Shown: positions 1 to 7,935 of the stretch, piece by piece
Layout: the number at the start of each line of letters is the position of its first letter
How positions within the stretch are numbered: the first letter of the stretch is position 1
Position numbers and translations under genes: made by a program
Notes under the pieces: model-generated
Told to the model about the DNA's origin: nothing
What the model saw: only the letters and a program-made list of their open reading frames with translations
Databases searched by the model: none
Assembly (NCBI RefSeq): GCF_029240215.1
Contig: NZ_JARBTK010000004.1
Span: 124,001 to 188,000, forward strand
Length of the DNA: 64,000 nt
Reading direction: 5' to 3'
From: Chryseobacterium sp.
Lineage (GTDB): Bacteria > Bacteroidota > Bacteroidia > Flavobacteriales > Weeksellaceae

Positions 1-2
1 AA

Positions 3-86
3 CAGCATTTTGTGACCTATTTTAAAGATAAAACAGTGACGCATCATGAGGTTATCAATGAATTTAACAGATTAAGATCTCAATAA
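3..86 (+). CDS. C-terminal end of an unidentified protein, cut by the window edge
   Basis: An open frame enters from the left edge and reads 27 residues (QHFVTYFKDKTV...NRLRSQ) to a TAA stop. It is a charged, probably helical tail and too short to assign. The stop overlaps the start of the next small gene by one base (TAATG), an arrangement typical of translational coupling, so the two genes probably share a transcript. Because only the tail is present, the function cannot be stated. Confidence 0.5.
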   Translation, partial: QHFVTYFKDKTVTHHEVINEFNRLRSQ

Positions 87-241
87 TGTTTGGAATTATT
101 GTCGCAGCTTTTATGTTAGCTTTCGGGGTTTTTCTACAGTTGACAAAAAATCCAAGGCTTGTTCATAATAAAAAATTCGCATGGGTTTTTATCGGAATTG
201 GAACCATATCATTAATATTCAAAATTTTAAATTATAAATAA
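86..241 (+). CDS. small two-helix membrane protein, 51 aa
   Basis: This 51-residue reading frame begins at an ATG that overlaps the stop of the upstream gene by one base. Two hydrophobic segments, roughly residues 2-18 and 32-47, are separated by a basic loop (KNPRLVHNKK), so the product is probably a helical hairpin in the inner membrane. No family is recognised. The coupling with the upstream frame and the coherent hydrophobic pattern argue that it is translated. It lies 38 bp before another small membrane protein gene on the same strand and may be cotranscribed with it. Confidence 0.55.
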   Translation: MFGIIVAAFMLAFGVFLQLTKNPRLVHNKKFAWVFIGIGTISLIFKILNYK

Positions 242-279
242 AAACAGGTCACTTAAATCTGTTTAAATAAATCAATAAA

Positions 280-666
280 ATGAAAACAATTACTTTAGTC
301 TTCGGTGCCGCTTTCGGAATGTTATCTGTAATTTTGGGAGCTTTCGGAGCACATGCATTAAAAAAAATATTATCTTTAGAAAGACTGGAAAGTTTTGAGA
401 CAGGAGTACGATATCAAATGTACGCAGCATTTTTTTTGCTGATTGCAGGTTACATTTTAAAGTTTGATACCTCATCTCAAAAATGGATTTCTATATTGAT
501 GATTACAGGAACAATGTTATTTTCTTTCAGTATTTACGGTTTGAGTCTACAGGATTATTTAGGAGCAAACCTTAAATTTTTAGGACCTATCACTCCGCTT
601 GGAGGATTATTGATGATTTTGAGTTGGGGAATGTTGATTTTTTATTTTGTAAAGAATAGAATTTAA
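280..666 (+). CDS. DUF423 family membrane protein (YgdD/TMEM256-like)
   Basis: The 128-residue product has four predicted transmembrane helices (about residues 5-25, 45-62, 70-92 and 98-122). It carries the DUF423 signature: a glycine-rich first helix followed by GAFGAHALKK, then a 'FETGVRYQMYAA' stretch before helix two. The family is widespread in bacteria and animals (YgdD, TMEM256) but has no established biochemical role. Length and start fit the family. It sits between small membrane protein genes and sucC with no obvious functional link to either. Confidence 0.85.
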   Translation: MKTITLVFGAAFGMLSVILGAFGAHALKKILSLERLESFETGVRYQMYAAFFLLIAGYILKFDTSSQKWISILMITGTMLFSFSIYGLSLQDYLGANLKFLGPITPLGGLLMILSWGMLIFYFVKNRI

Positions 667-794
667 CTTCATCAACAATAATTTCAGTTATAGACAAAAT
701 AATTTATCACAAACGCAAAAACGATTAGAACACCAACTTGTTTTTGGTTGAAATTCAGACAAAGTCATGTAAGTTTTAATTTTTATCCTAATAA

Positions 795-826
795 TCTTGA
801 ACTTCCGTGTCTTTTTATTAAATTTG
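795..826 (+). promoter_or_regulatory. probable sigma-A type promoter of sucC
   Basis: The -7 element TAAATTTG at 819-826 matches the Bacteroidota consensus TAnnTTTG, and a TTG (797-799) lies 19 nt upstream where the -33 element is expected. Transcription would start near 833, giving a leader of about 30 nt before the sucC ATG at 865. This also argues against the longer open frame that begins at 748. Confidence 0.5.
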
Positions 827-864
827 TCAACCTTTTAAAATTAAAATATAATAATAAAAATAAT

Positions 865-2055
865 ATGAATCTTCACGAGTATCAATCAAAAGAGATTTTA
901 TCAAAGTACGGAGTAGCAATACAACGTGGTTTCGTAGCTAATAACGTAGACGAAGCTGTAGCTGCTGCTGAAAAACTTACTGCTGAAACAGGAGCTCAGG
1001 CTTGGGTTGTAAAAGCACAAATTCACGCAGGTGGTCGTGGTAAAGGTGGTGGCGTAAAGTTCTCTCCAAACATGGATAAGCTTAAAGAAAACGCTCAAAA
1101 CATCATCGGAATGCAGTTAGTAACTCCACAAACTTCTGCTGAAGGTAAAAAAGTAAACTCTGTTTTGGTTGCAGAAGATGTTTATTATCCTGGAGAATCT
1201 GAAACTAAAGAATTTTATGTTTCTATTCTTTTAGACAGAGCTGAAGGTAAAAATACAATCGTATATTCTACTGAAGGAGGTATGGACATTGAGCACGTTG
1301 CTGAAGTAACGCCTCACTTGATCCACAACGAATTGATCGATCCCACTTTGGGTCTTCAGGGTTTTCAGGCTAGAAAAATTGCTTTCAATTTAGGTCTTGA
1401 AGGAAACGCATTCAAAGAATTTACAAAATTCATCACTTCTCTATACAATGCGTATGTAGGAATTGATGCTTCTTTATTTGAGATCAACCCTGTATTAAAA
1501 ACTTCTGACAACAAAATTATCGCTGTAGATGCTAAAGTAACTTTGGATGGTAACTCATTGTTCCGTCACAAAGATCTTGAAGCTTTAAGAGATACAAGAG
1601 AAGAAGATCCTTTAGATGTAGAAGCAGGTGAAGCTGGTCTTAACTTCGTAAAACTAGACGGTAACGTTGCTTGTATGGTAAACGGAGCTGGTCTTGCAAT
1701 GGCGACTATGGATATTATCAAATTATCTGGTGGTAACCCTGCAAACTTCTTGGACGTTGGAGGTACTGCTGATGCAGCAAGAGTACAGACTGCTTTTGAA
1801 ATTATCTTGAGAGATCCAAACGTGAAAGCAATCTTGATCAACATCTTTGGAGGTATCGTAAGATGTGACAGAGTTGCTCAAGGTGTTGTAGACGCTTATC
1901 ATGCTATGGGAAGCCTTCCTGTTCCGTTGATCGTAAGATTACAGGGAACTAACGCTGTAGAAGCTAAAAGATTAATTGACGAATCTGGTCTTCCGGTACA
2001 CTCTGCAATTACTTTGGAAGAAGCTGCAAATAAAGTAAAAGAAGTTTTAGCTTAA
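865..2055 (+). CDS. sucC: succinyl-CoA synthetase (ADP-forming) beta subunit
   Basis: The 396-residue product is the beta subunit of succinyl-CoA synthetase, which with SucD converts succinyl-CoA to succinate while phosphorylating ADP or GDP in the TCA cycle. The N terminus MNLHEYQSKEILSKYG is diagnostic. The ATP-grasp glycine-rich loop AGGRGKGGGVKF falls near residues 55-66, and the C-terminal ligase half carries NIFGGIVRCD. The frame is open back to 748, but the ATG at 865 gives the family length (the E. coli protein has 388 residues) and lies just after a good promoter. sucD is not adjacent; a terminator follows sucC directly, so the two subunits are encoded separately here. Confidence 0.97.
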   Translation: MNLHEYQSKEILSKYGVAIQRGFVANNVDEAVAAAEKLTAETGAQAWVVKAQIHAGGRGKGGGVKFSPNMDKLKENAQNIIGMQLVTPQTSAEGKKVNSVLVAEDVYYPGESETKEFYVSILLDRAEGKNTIVYSTEGGMDIEHVAEVTPHLIHNELIDPTLGLQGFQARKIAFNLGLEGNAFKEFTKFITSLYNAYVGIDASLFEINPVLKTSDNKIIAVDAKVTLDGNSLFRHKDLEALRDTREEDPLDVEAGEAGLNFVKLDGNVACMVNGAGLAMATMDIIKLSGGNPANFLDVGGTADAARVQTAFEIILRDPNVKAILINIFGGIVRCDRVAQGVVDAYHAMGSLPVPLIVRLQGTNAVEAKRLIDESGLPVHSAITLEEAANKVKEVLA

Positions 2056-2077
2056 TACTAAATTTTTTATATAAATT

Positions 2078-2108
2078 TAAACCGTTTCATTTTTTGGAAC
2101 GGTTTTTT
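2078..2108 (+). terminator. rho-independent terminator after sucC
   Basis: Complementary arms AAACCGTTTC and GAACGGTTT flank a short loop and are followed by a run of T. It lies about 20 nt after the sucC stop. Confidence 0.8.
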
Positions 2109-2132
2109 AATGCTCCTAAGAAAACTTTATTC

Positions 2133-2603
2133 ATGAAAAACTTACATATTCCGAATCCATGTTCTGAAAAATGGGAATCGATGTCTCCTCAGAAAAAAGG
2201 AAGATTTTGTTCAGTATGTGACAAATGTGTGATTGATTTCACCGAAAAGAAACCACAGGAAATTATTGACATTTTAAATGAAAAAACCAATGAAAAAATT
2301 TGTGGAAGATTTCTTAACCATCAAGTACAAAACGAAAATTCAAAATTTTTGAATTTAAAAAACCAATTCTCTAAATATATTCCTACGCACTTCCGAAACA
2401 ATGGAATTGCATTAGCTATTTTTTCTTTTATAGTATTCTTAACAGGTTGTTCAAAACCAAAAACAGAAGAATTTACCACTACAGGTCTTATTATGATTGA
2501 AGAAGACAGCATTCCTAAAAATGATGATTATATAATTGGTGAAGCTTTGATTGAAGATGATTCTGTTTATCATGAATTAAAGAAAGACAGTATTGTGAAA
2601 TAG
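2133..2603 (+). CDS. cysteine-rich N-terminal domain protein with one membrane helix, 156 aa
   Basis: The N-terminal 45 residues (IPNPCSEKW, then GRFCSVCDKCVIDFT) form a small cysteine motif that I recognise from many Chryseobacterium proteins, where it often precedes TonB-like or carboxypeptidase-regulatory domains. A hydrophobic segment near residues 91-107 ends in FLTGCSKP, which resembles a lipobox inside the chain. The remainder is a short acidic tail. The ATG at 2133 is preferred to the frame start at 2094 because the family begins MKNLxIPNPC and because 2094 lies in the sucC terminator. Function is unknown; one guess is a membrane-anchored metal- or redox-sensing protein. Confidence 0.75.
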   Translation: MKNLHIPNPCSEKWESMSPQKKGRFCSVCDKCVIDFTEKKPQEIIDILNEKTNEKICGRFLNHQVQNENSKFLNLKNQFSKYIPTHFRNNGIALAIFSFIVFLTGCSKPKTEEFTTTGLIMIEEDSIPKNDDYIIGEALIEDDSVYHELKKDSIVK

Positions 2604-2674
2604 TTTGATTAAAATACCAAACTGACAAATCTCACCAACAATTTTCGGCTTAAAACTTGTACTTTTATCATCAC

Positions 2675-3871
2675 ATGGAAAGGACGATTTTACAACCAAG
2701 ATTTAAAAATTCTCAACATTTCAAAAATTTTTGGACAAGAGGCAACGGAAAACAACTGATTGATTTTTCAGGGGCAGAAGTGAGCTTTAAAGATTTCGAC
2801 AAATTTTCAAAATACTTTTATCATATAGATGAAATTGGGGACGAGGTTGTAAAAGAAGTCTATTTCACCAAAAAATACAGCGAAGCATCAAGAGAAATTG
2901 AACATTATATCCGAAACGGAGTCTCAGACAACGATGATGTGCCGGAAAGCGTAAAAAAACTCTTCAGACAGACACAGACCGTTCCAGATTGGTTAGATTA
3001 CAGTTTATTGAAAAACGGAGCCGAGCTTTGTATGCGTGGTAACATCGATTCTCTTATTTCGCTTCGTGACTACTGTCTCATCGGTGGTTATGATTATGCC
3101 TATCTCAACAAACCTCTCATCGTTACGGAAGCCTTGAAAAAAGGTGCTGTAAAAAGACTGTCAGAAACTCTGGATTTTTGGGTCAATGTTACGAGATATG
3201 ATGCATTGGAAATTCACAAAAAAGGATATGAATTTGCCATTAAAACAAGACTTATCCATTCTTACGCAAGGCTTTCCATTAAAAAACATTACAAAAACTG
3301 GGACACCGAAAACTGGGGTGAACCTATCAATTCCTGGGATATGATGGCAACGTACATCGGCTTCAGTCTGGTTTTCCTGCACAGCCTCCATAAATTGGGA
3401 AACACTATTTCTGCAGAAGAGGAAAAAGGTCATTTTCACCTTTGGAAATATGTGGGTTACCTTTTGGGAATTCCCGAAGAACTTTTGCCCAACGATAAAA
3501 AACAAGCGACAGAATATTTTTATTTATGGACTTCTATTCAGCTATCTGCAGATCAGGATTCTGTTTTGCTTGCACATTCTTTGCTCAACGAGTCGCTTGA
3601 AAATCCTATTTTAAAATTTGAGTTTCAGAGAAAAAACCTGAGATATTTACACATTTGCTGTACTTGGTATCTTCTTGATGATGAAGTTTGCAAAAGACTT
3701 CAGATTCCCGAAGTTTCATTACGCAATGGTTTTCCTTATATGAAAAGATTTTTCAATAAAATATATGATAATACGGTGAGCCGGAAAAACCGGATCAAAA
3801 AAGGAAATAAAGATCAAATGAAAGTGTTGGAGGATTATTTAAGAATCACTCAAAATTCTAATTTTCATTAA
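2675..3871 (+). CDS. oxygenase MpaB family protein (DUF2236, latex-clearing-protein-like)
   Basis: The 398-residue product resembles the MpaB/DUF2236 group, which includes latex clearing protein Lcp, a b-type heme dioxygenase. The family-like core is visible: the 'VPDWLDY' segment, the 'LRDYCLIGGYDYAYLNKPL' stretch, then 'FAIKTRLIHSYARLSI' with a conserved Arg-His-Arg pattern expected near the heme, followed by 'INSWDMMATYIGFSLVFL'. No signal peptide is evident, so it is probably cytoplasmic. The first ATG of the family-like region (2675) was chosen; a TTG at 2657 would add six residues. The natural substrate is unknown, and it stands alone between sucC and recA. Confidence 0.8.
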   Translation: MERTILQPRFKNSQHFKNFWTRGNGKQLIDFSGAEVSFKDFDKFSKYFYHIDEIGDEVVKEVYFTKKYSEASREIEHYIRNGVSDNDDVPESVKKLFRQTQTVPDWLDYSLLKNGAELCMRGNIDSLISLRDYCLIGGYDYAYLNKPLIVTEALKKGAVKRLSETLDFWVNVTRYDALEIHKKGYEFAIKTRLIHSYARLSIKKHYKNWDTENWGEPINSWDMMATYIGFSLVFLHSLHKLGNTISAEEEKGHFHLWKYVGYLLGIPEELLPNDKKQATEYFYLWTSIQLSADQDSVLLAHSLLNESLENPILKFEFQRKNLRYLHICCTWYLLDDEVCKRLQIPEVSLRNGFPYMKRFFNKIYDNTVSRKNRIKKGNKDQMKVLEDYLRITQNSNFH

Positions 3872-3991
3872 TTGACAATGATTAGTAATTTGTATTTTAT
3901 TTCATTTAGGTTGGAAAAATTTTATCATTTTTTAACGCTAAAAACAAATTTCGAAAACAAATATTATTAGCATTTTAAAATTTAAATTCCG

Positions 3992-3999
3992 TATTTTTG
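3992..3999 (+). promoter_or_regulatory. candidate -7 element of recA
   Basis: TATTTTTG matches TAnnTTTG and lies 19 nt before the recA ATG, so the leader would be short. No clear -33 TTG is seen at the usual distance, and no SOS box of the common forms is obvious. Confidence 0.3.
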
Positions 4000-4018
4000 A
4001 TAAATTATTTAATACAAT

Positions 4019-5026
4019 ATGAGCAATATAGACGATAAGAAAAAAGCACTTGCTTTGGTGCTTGACAAGCTAGATAAAACATACGGAAAAGGGACTGTAA
4101 TGACGTTGGGAGACAGTGCGATTGACACGACCATCGAAGTTATTCCTTCAGGATCTTTAGGGCTAGACATCGCTTTGGGCGTTGGCGGTTACCCTAGAGG
4201 AAGAATCATTGAGATCTACGGACCTGAATCTTCAGGTAAAACAACTTTAACTTTACATGCAATTGCAGAAGCGCAAAAAGCAGGTGGAATCGCTGCGTTT
4301 ATTGATGCTGAGCATGCTTTTGACAGAGGTTATGCAGGAAAATTAGGAATTGACCTTGAAAACCTGATCATTTCTCAGCCGGATAACGGTGAACAGGCTC
4401 TGGAAATTGCCGACAACCTGATCCGTTCAGGAGCAATCGACATTGTCGTAATTGACTCGGTTGCAGCATTGACTCCAAAAGCAGAGATTGAAGGTGAAAT
4501 GGGAGATTCTAAAATGGGTCTTCACGCAAGATTGATGTCTCAGGCTTTAAGAAAACTTACTGCAACAATTTCAAGAACAAAATGTACGGTAATTTTCATC
4601 AACCAGTTGAGAGAAAAAATCGGAGTAATGTTCGGAAATCCTGAAACGACAACAGGTGGTAATGCATTGAAGTTTTACGCTTCGGTAAGAGTTGACATTA
4701 GAAAAGCAAGTGCACCGATTAAAAACGGCGATGAAGCAGTGGGAAGCCGTGTGAAAGTGAAAATTGTGAAAAACAAAGTAGCTCCGCCTTTCAAAATGGC
4801 AGAATTTGACATTATGTACGGTGAAGGTGTTTCTAAAACTGGTGAAATCCTTGACACTGCTGTTGATTTGGGAATTGTAAAGAAAAGCGGATCTTGGTTC
4901 AGCTATGGCGACACCAAATTGGGACAAGGTCGTGATGGCGTAAGAGATCTTCTGAAAGACAATCCTGAACTGGCTGAAGAGCTTGAAGGTAAAGTAAAAG
5001 AAGAGATTATCAACAACAAAAAATAG
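4019..5026 (+). CDS. recA: recombinase RecA
   Basis: The 335-residue RecA forms ATP-dependent filaments on single-stranded DNA, drives strand exchange and triggers LexA-type autocleavage. The Walker A motif GPESSGKTT lies at residues 68-76, the Walker B-like VVIDSVAAL segment follows, and the ATPase core ends with the MAW-like '[14 protein letters not shown]' and '[21 protein letters not shown]' loop 2 regions. No intein is present and the length is normal. It is monocistronic: a strong terminator follows within 20 bp. The short C-terminal tail is lysine-rich. Confidence 0.98.
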   Translation: MSNIDDKKKALALVLDKLDKTYGKGTVMTLGDSAIDTTIEVIPSGSLGLDIALGVGGYPRGRIIEIYGPESSGKTTLTLHAIAEAQKAGGIAAFIDAEHAFDRGYAGKLGIDLENLIISQPDNGEQALEIADNLIRSGAIDIVVIDSVAALTPKAEIEGEMGDSKMGLHARLMSQALRKLTATISRTKCTVIFINQLREKIGVMFGNPETTTGGNALKFYASVRVDIRKASAPIKNGDEAVGSRVKVKIVKNKVAPPFKMAEFDIMYGEGVSKTGEILDTAVDLGIVKKSGSWFSYGDTKLGQGRDGVRDLLKDNPELAEELEGKVKEEIINNKK

Positions 5027-5042
5027 TTTCTGAATATAAATG

Positions 5043-5077
5043 AAAAGACAGCTTTTTTTAAAAGCTGTCTTTTTTTG
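5043..5077 (+). terminator. rho-independent terminator after recA
   Basis: The perfect arms AAAAGACAGC and GCTGTCTTTT around a short T/A loop are followed by seven T. Confidence 0.9.
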
Positions 5078-5190
5078 TTTTAATACATATAATTTAAGAA
5101 AAATAAATTAATAAAAATGCCAATCTGTCACTTTCATATCCATGGTATTTTATTTGAGAATATATAATCATAATTTAAAAACCCATAACA

Positions 5191-7083
5191 ATGACAAAAG
5201 GAAATATTAATGTTTCGGTGGAAAATATTTTCCCGTTGATTAAAAAGTTTTTGTACAGCGACCACGAAATATTCTTAAGAGAATTAATTTCAAATGCTAC
5301 AGATGCAACTTTAAAATTAAAACACCTTACCAATATCGGTGAGGCAAAAGTAGATTACGGAAATCCGAAAATCGAAGTTAAAATCGATAAAGAAAACAAA
5401 AAACTTCACATCATCGACCAAGGTTTGGGAATGACCGCCGAAGAAGTTGAAAAATACATCAACCAGGTTGCATTTTCCGGAGCTGAGGAATTTTTAGAAA
5501 AATATAAAGATTCTGCAAAAGATTCAGGAATTATCGGACATTTCGGGTTAGGCTTCTACTCCGCTTTTATGGTGGCAGAAAAAGTGGAAATTATTTCTAA
5601 ATCTTTCAAAGACGAACCAGCCGTTCATTGGATTTGCGACGGAAGTCCTGAATTTACTTTAGAAGAAACAACGGCAAAAACCGACAGAGGAACCGAAATT
5701 ATTCTTCACATCGCCGAAGATTCTACAGAATTTTTAGAGGAAAATAAAATCCGTGAATTGTTGACGAAATATAACAAATTCATGCCTGTTCCTATTAAAT
5801 TCGGAACTAAAACCCATACACTTCCACTTCCGGAAGACGCTCCTGAAGGAACGACCGCAGAAACGGAAGAGGTTGATAATATCATCAATAATCCTAATCC
5901 AGCTTGGACAATCGCTCCAGCCGATTTGAATAAAGAAGATTATACGAAATTCTATCACGAACTGTACCCAATGCAGTTTGAAGAGCCTCTTTTCAACATT
6001 CATCTTAATGTAGATTATCCGTTTAATTTGACAGGAATTCTTTATTTCCCGAAACTGAACAACAATTTAAATATTGAAAAAGATAAAATTCAGTTGTACC
6101 AAAATCAGGTTTTCGTAACCGATGAGGTGAAAGGAATAGTTCCGGACTTTTTGATGTTGCTTCGTGGGGTGATTGATTCTCCGGATATTCCGTTGAATGT
6201 TTCTCGTTCGTACTTACAGGCAGATGGAGCGGTGAAGAAAATTTCTTCATATATCACCAAAAAAGTGGGTGATAAAATGGCTTCATTAATCAACGAAAAC
6301 CGTGAAGATTACGAAACAAAATGGAACGACATCAAAATCGTGATCGAATACGGAATGATTTCTGAAGATAAATTCTTCGAAAAATCTGACAAATTTGCAC
6401 TTTATCCAACAACAGATGGTAAATATTTCTTGTGGAATGAACTGGAAGAAAAAATCAAGCTTACTCAAACTGATAAGGATGGAAATTTAGTTGTTCTTTA
6501 CGCTACAAATGCTGACGAACAGCACAGCTACATCCAGTCAGCGAAAGATAAAGGGTATGAAGTTTTACTTTTAGATTCTCCGATTGTTCCGCATTTAATC
6601 CAAAAACTGGAAACAACGAAAGAGAAAATTCAGTTTGCAAGAGTAGATGCCGATCACATCAATAATTTAATTAAAAAAGACGAACCCATAATTTCTAAAT
6701 TAAATGAAACTGAAAAAGAATCTTTAAAGAAGAATGTGGAAGAATCAATTAATGATAAAAAATTCACGGTCCAGCTTGAAGATTTAGACAGTTCTGATGC
6801 CCCGTTTACAATCACCCAGCCGGAATTTATGCGCAGAATGAAGGAAATGCAGGCAACCGGCGGCGGCGGAATGTTCGGAATGGGCGGTTTCCCGGAAATG
6901 TATAATTTGGTCGTGAATTCTAACAGTGAATTTGCTTCGAAAATTTTGGCTAATGAAAATGCTGATGAGAAAAGATCTCAGATTAAATATGCCTTAGATT
7001 TGGCTAAACTTTCTCAGAATTTGCTGAAAGGAAAAGATCTGACAGATTTTATTCAGAGAAGTTATAAGCAATTGGAGAAATAA
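5191..7083 (+). CDS. htpG: molecular chaperone HtpG (Hsp90)
   Basis: The 630-residue product is the bacterial Hsp90, an ATP-dependent homodimeric chaperone of the cytoplasm. The N-terminal GHKL ATPase domain shows 'FLRELISNATDA' near residues 28-39, 'IDQGLGMT' and 'IIGHFGLGFYSAFM'. The middle domain carries the conserved catalytic arginine region 'LNVSRSYLQ'. The C terminus contains a glycine/methionine-rich stretch (ATGGGGMFGMGGFPEMY) that I associate with Bacteroidota versions. It has its own terminator. Upstream the sequence CTGTCAC (about 5128) is followed by an AT-rich leader, but no standard heat-shock promoter is recognised. Confidence 0.97.
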   Translation: MTKGNINVSVENIFPLIKKFLYSDHEIFLRELISNATDATLKLKHLTNIGEAKVDYGNPKIEVKIDKENKKLHIIDQGLGMTAEEVEKYINQVAFSGAEEFLEKYKDSAKDSGIIGHFGLGFYSAFMVAEKVEIISKSFKDEPAVHWICDGSPEFTLEETTAKTDRGTEIILHIAEDSTEFLEENKIRELLTKYNKFMPVPIKFGTKTHTLPLPEDAPEGTTAETEEVDNIINNPNPAWTIAPADLNKEDYTKFYHELYPMQFEEPLFNIHLNVDYPFNLTGILYFPKLNNNLNIEKDKIQLYQNQVFVTDEVKGIVPDFLMLLRGVIDSPDIPLNVSRSYLQADGAVKKISSYITKKVGDKMASLINENREDYETKWNDIKIVIEYGMISEDKFFEKSDKFALYPTTDGKYFLWNELEEKIKLTQTDKDGNLVVLYATNADEQHSYIQSAKDKGYEVLLLDSPIVPHLIQKLETTKEKIQFARVDADHINNLIKKDEPIISKLNETEKESLKKNVEESINDKKFTVQLEDLDSSDAPFTITQPEFMRRMKEMQATGGGGMFGMGGFPEMYNLVVNSNSEFASKILANENADEKRSQIKYALDLAKLSQNLLKGKDLTDFIQRSYKQLEK

Positions 7084-7101
7084 ATTAACTAATTTATATT
7101 G

Positions 7102-7136
7102 AAGCTCGGAGCGACTATGTCGTTCTGAGTTTTTTT
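7102..7136 (+). terminator. rho-independent terminator after htpG
   Basis: The stem AGCTCGGAGCGAC / GTCGTTCTGAGTT pairs fully if G-U pairs are allowed and is followed by seven T. Confidence 0.85.
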
Positions 7137-7179
7137 ATGAAAATAACACCAATTACCCATTGCTCATTACCAATAATTA

Positions 7180-7286
7180 GGAGCTAATCCCGCTATCCGC
7201 TATATCTTTTTTGCTTTTAGAAAAGTCAGCTATAAAAGAAAATTCCGGGAAAAAGCAAAAAAGGATGCCGCTTCTATCGGGGCTAG
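7180..7286. repeat. imperfect palindromic intergenic element, about 107 bp
   Basis: The left arm begins GGAGCTAATCCCGCTATCCG and ends TTTTTTGCTTTT. The right arm, read in reverse complement, gives CTAGCCCCGATAGAAGCGGC and ends with the same TTTTTTGC. The arms can fold into one long hairpin with G-U pairs. I recall very similar intergenic elements scattered in flavobacterial genomes, but copy number cannot be checked here. It sits in the 285-bp gap between htpG and the alkyltransferase-like gene, and an apparent reading frame from 7211 across it is not credible. Confidence 0.5.
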
Positions 7287-7368
7287 GAAGTTCGTGTTTC
7301 AATCAAACTTTCTCAAAAAAATTCAAACTAACTCAAACCTTCAAGGTTTACATAAAAACGCTTTCTCC

Positions 7369-7665
7369 CTACAACTCCTCCAAAGGATTCCAAAACAGTT
7401 TTTTGAAATTTTTAATTCTGAAATTTTCCACTTCAATTCCTTCCGCTTCCAATCTTTCCTGAAATTCCGGAACTGATAAAGTTCCCGAACTTGAAATTAC
7501 ACGGTGTGCAGGAACATCTTTCGGACAACCACCCATCGCCTTCCCAACGTGTCGGGAATGATTCGGGAATCCGACCGCTTTTGCAATCGCACCATAAGAA
7601 GAAACCCTGCCTTTGGGAATAAGTTTGGAAATTTCCCAGACCTGTTGTTTGAAAATTTCGTTCAT
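7369..7665 (-). CDS. MGMT-family alkyltransferase-like protein (ATL), acceptor cysteine replaced
   Basis: The 98-residue protein consists only of the DNA-binding domain of O6-alkylguanine-DNA alkyltransferase. It shows 'VWEISKLIPKGRVSSYGAIAKAVG' (helix-turn-helix start) and 'SRHVGKAM' with the probable arginine finger R38. The active-site motif PCHRV reads PAHRV at residues 52-56, so the alkyl-accepting cysteine is alanine. Such ATL proteins bind O6-alkylguanine and flag it for nucleotide excision repair rather than repairing it directly. Length fits ATL proteins. The gene stands alone, convergent to htpG. Confidence 0.88.
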   Translation of the reverse strand: MNEIFKQQVWEISKLIPKGRVSSYGAIAKAVGFPNHSRHVGKAMGGCPKDVPAHRVISSSGTLSVPEFQERLEAEGIEVENFRIKNFKKLFWNPLEEL

Positions 7666-7721
7666 GATCTTAGCATTATTTTTGTTTTCTAATATGTATT
7701 GAATCTCTAAAAAGTAAAGTT

Positions 7722-7868
7722 ATGAAAAAGTTCATCTTCAGAATCCTGAATAAGATTAATAAAGCAGTTTTACCGAAGTTAAGTGATAAAGATCCTACCA
7801 AACTCAATAAAATTCAGAAAGGAATTTTGGCTTATCGATATTTTGTTCTGATTAATTCGATGGATTAA
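7722..7868 (+). CDS. small basic conserved-looking protein, 48 aa
   Basis: This ATG-initiated frame encodes MKKFIFRILNKINKAVLP followed by a charged middle and the aromatic end 'AYRYFVLINSMD'. It is lysine-rich and probably helical, with a mild hydrophobic start but no clear cleavage site. The pattern (NKINKxxLP near the start, a basic middle, an aromatic YRYFVxxNS end) resembles small flavobacterial hypothetical proteins I have seen, but I cannot name a family. It starts 57 bp from, and divergent to, the alkyltransferase-like gene. Confidence 0.5.
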   Translation: MKKFIFRILNKINKAVLPKLSDKDPTKLNKIQKGILAYRYFVLINSMD

Positions 7869-7935
7869 GTTAGTAAATATTTTACTTCTATTTTCAAGAT
7901 TTAAACAGAAAAAAATCTGCAAAAATATCAGTAAA

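Noticed and set aside
748..864. N-terminal extension of sucC
   Set aside because: SucC proteins begin MNLHEYQSK; the extension overlaps the promoter and has no conserved sequence.
7211..7462. Plus-strand frame overlapping the palindromic element and the ATL gene
   Set aside because: It runs through the intergenic repeat and antisense to a clear family member; composition is not protein-like.
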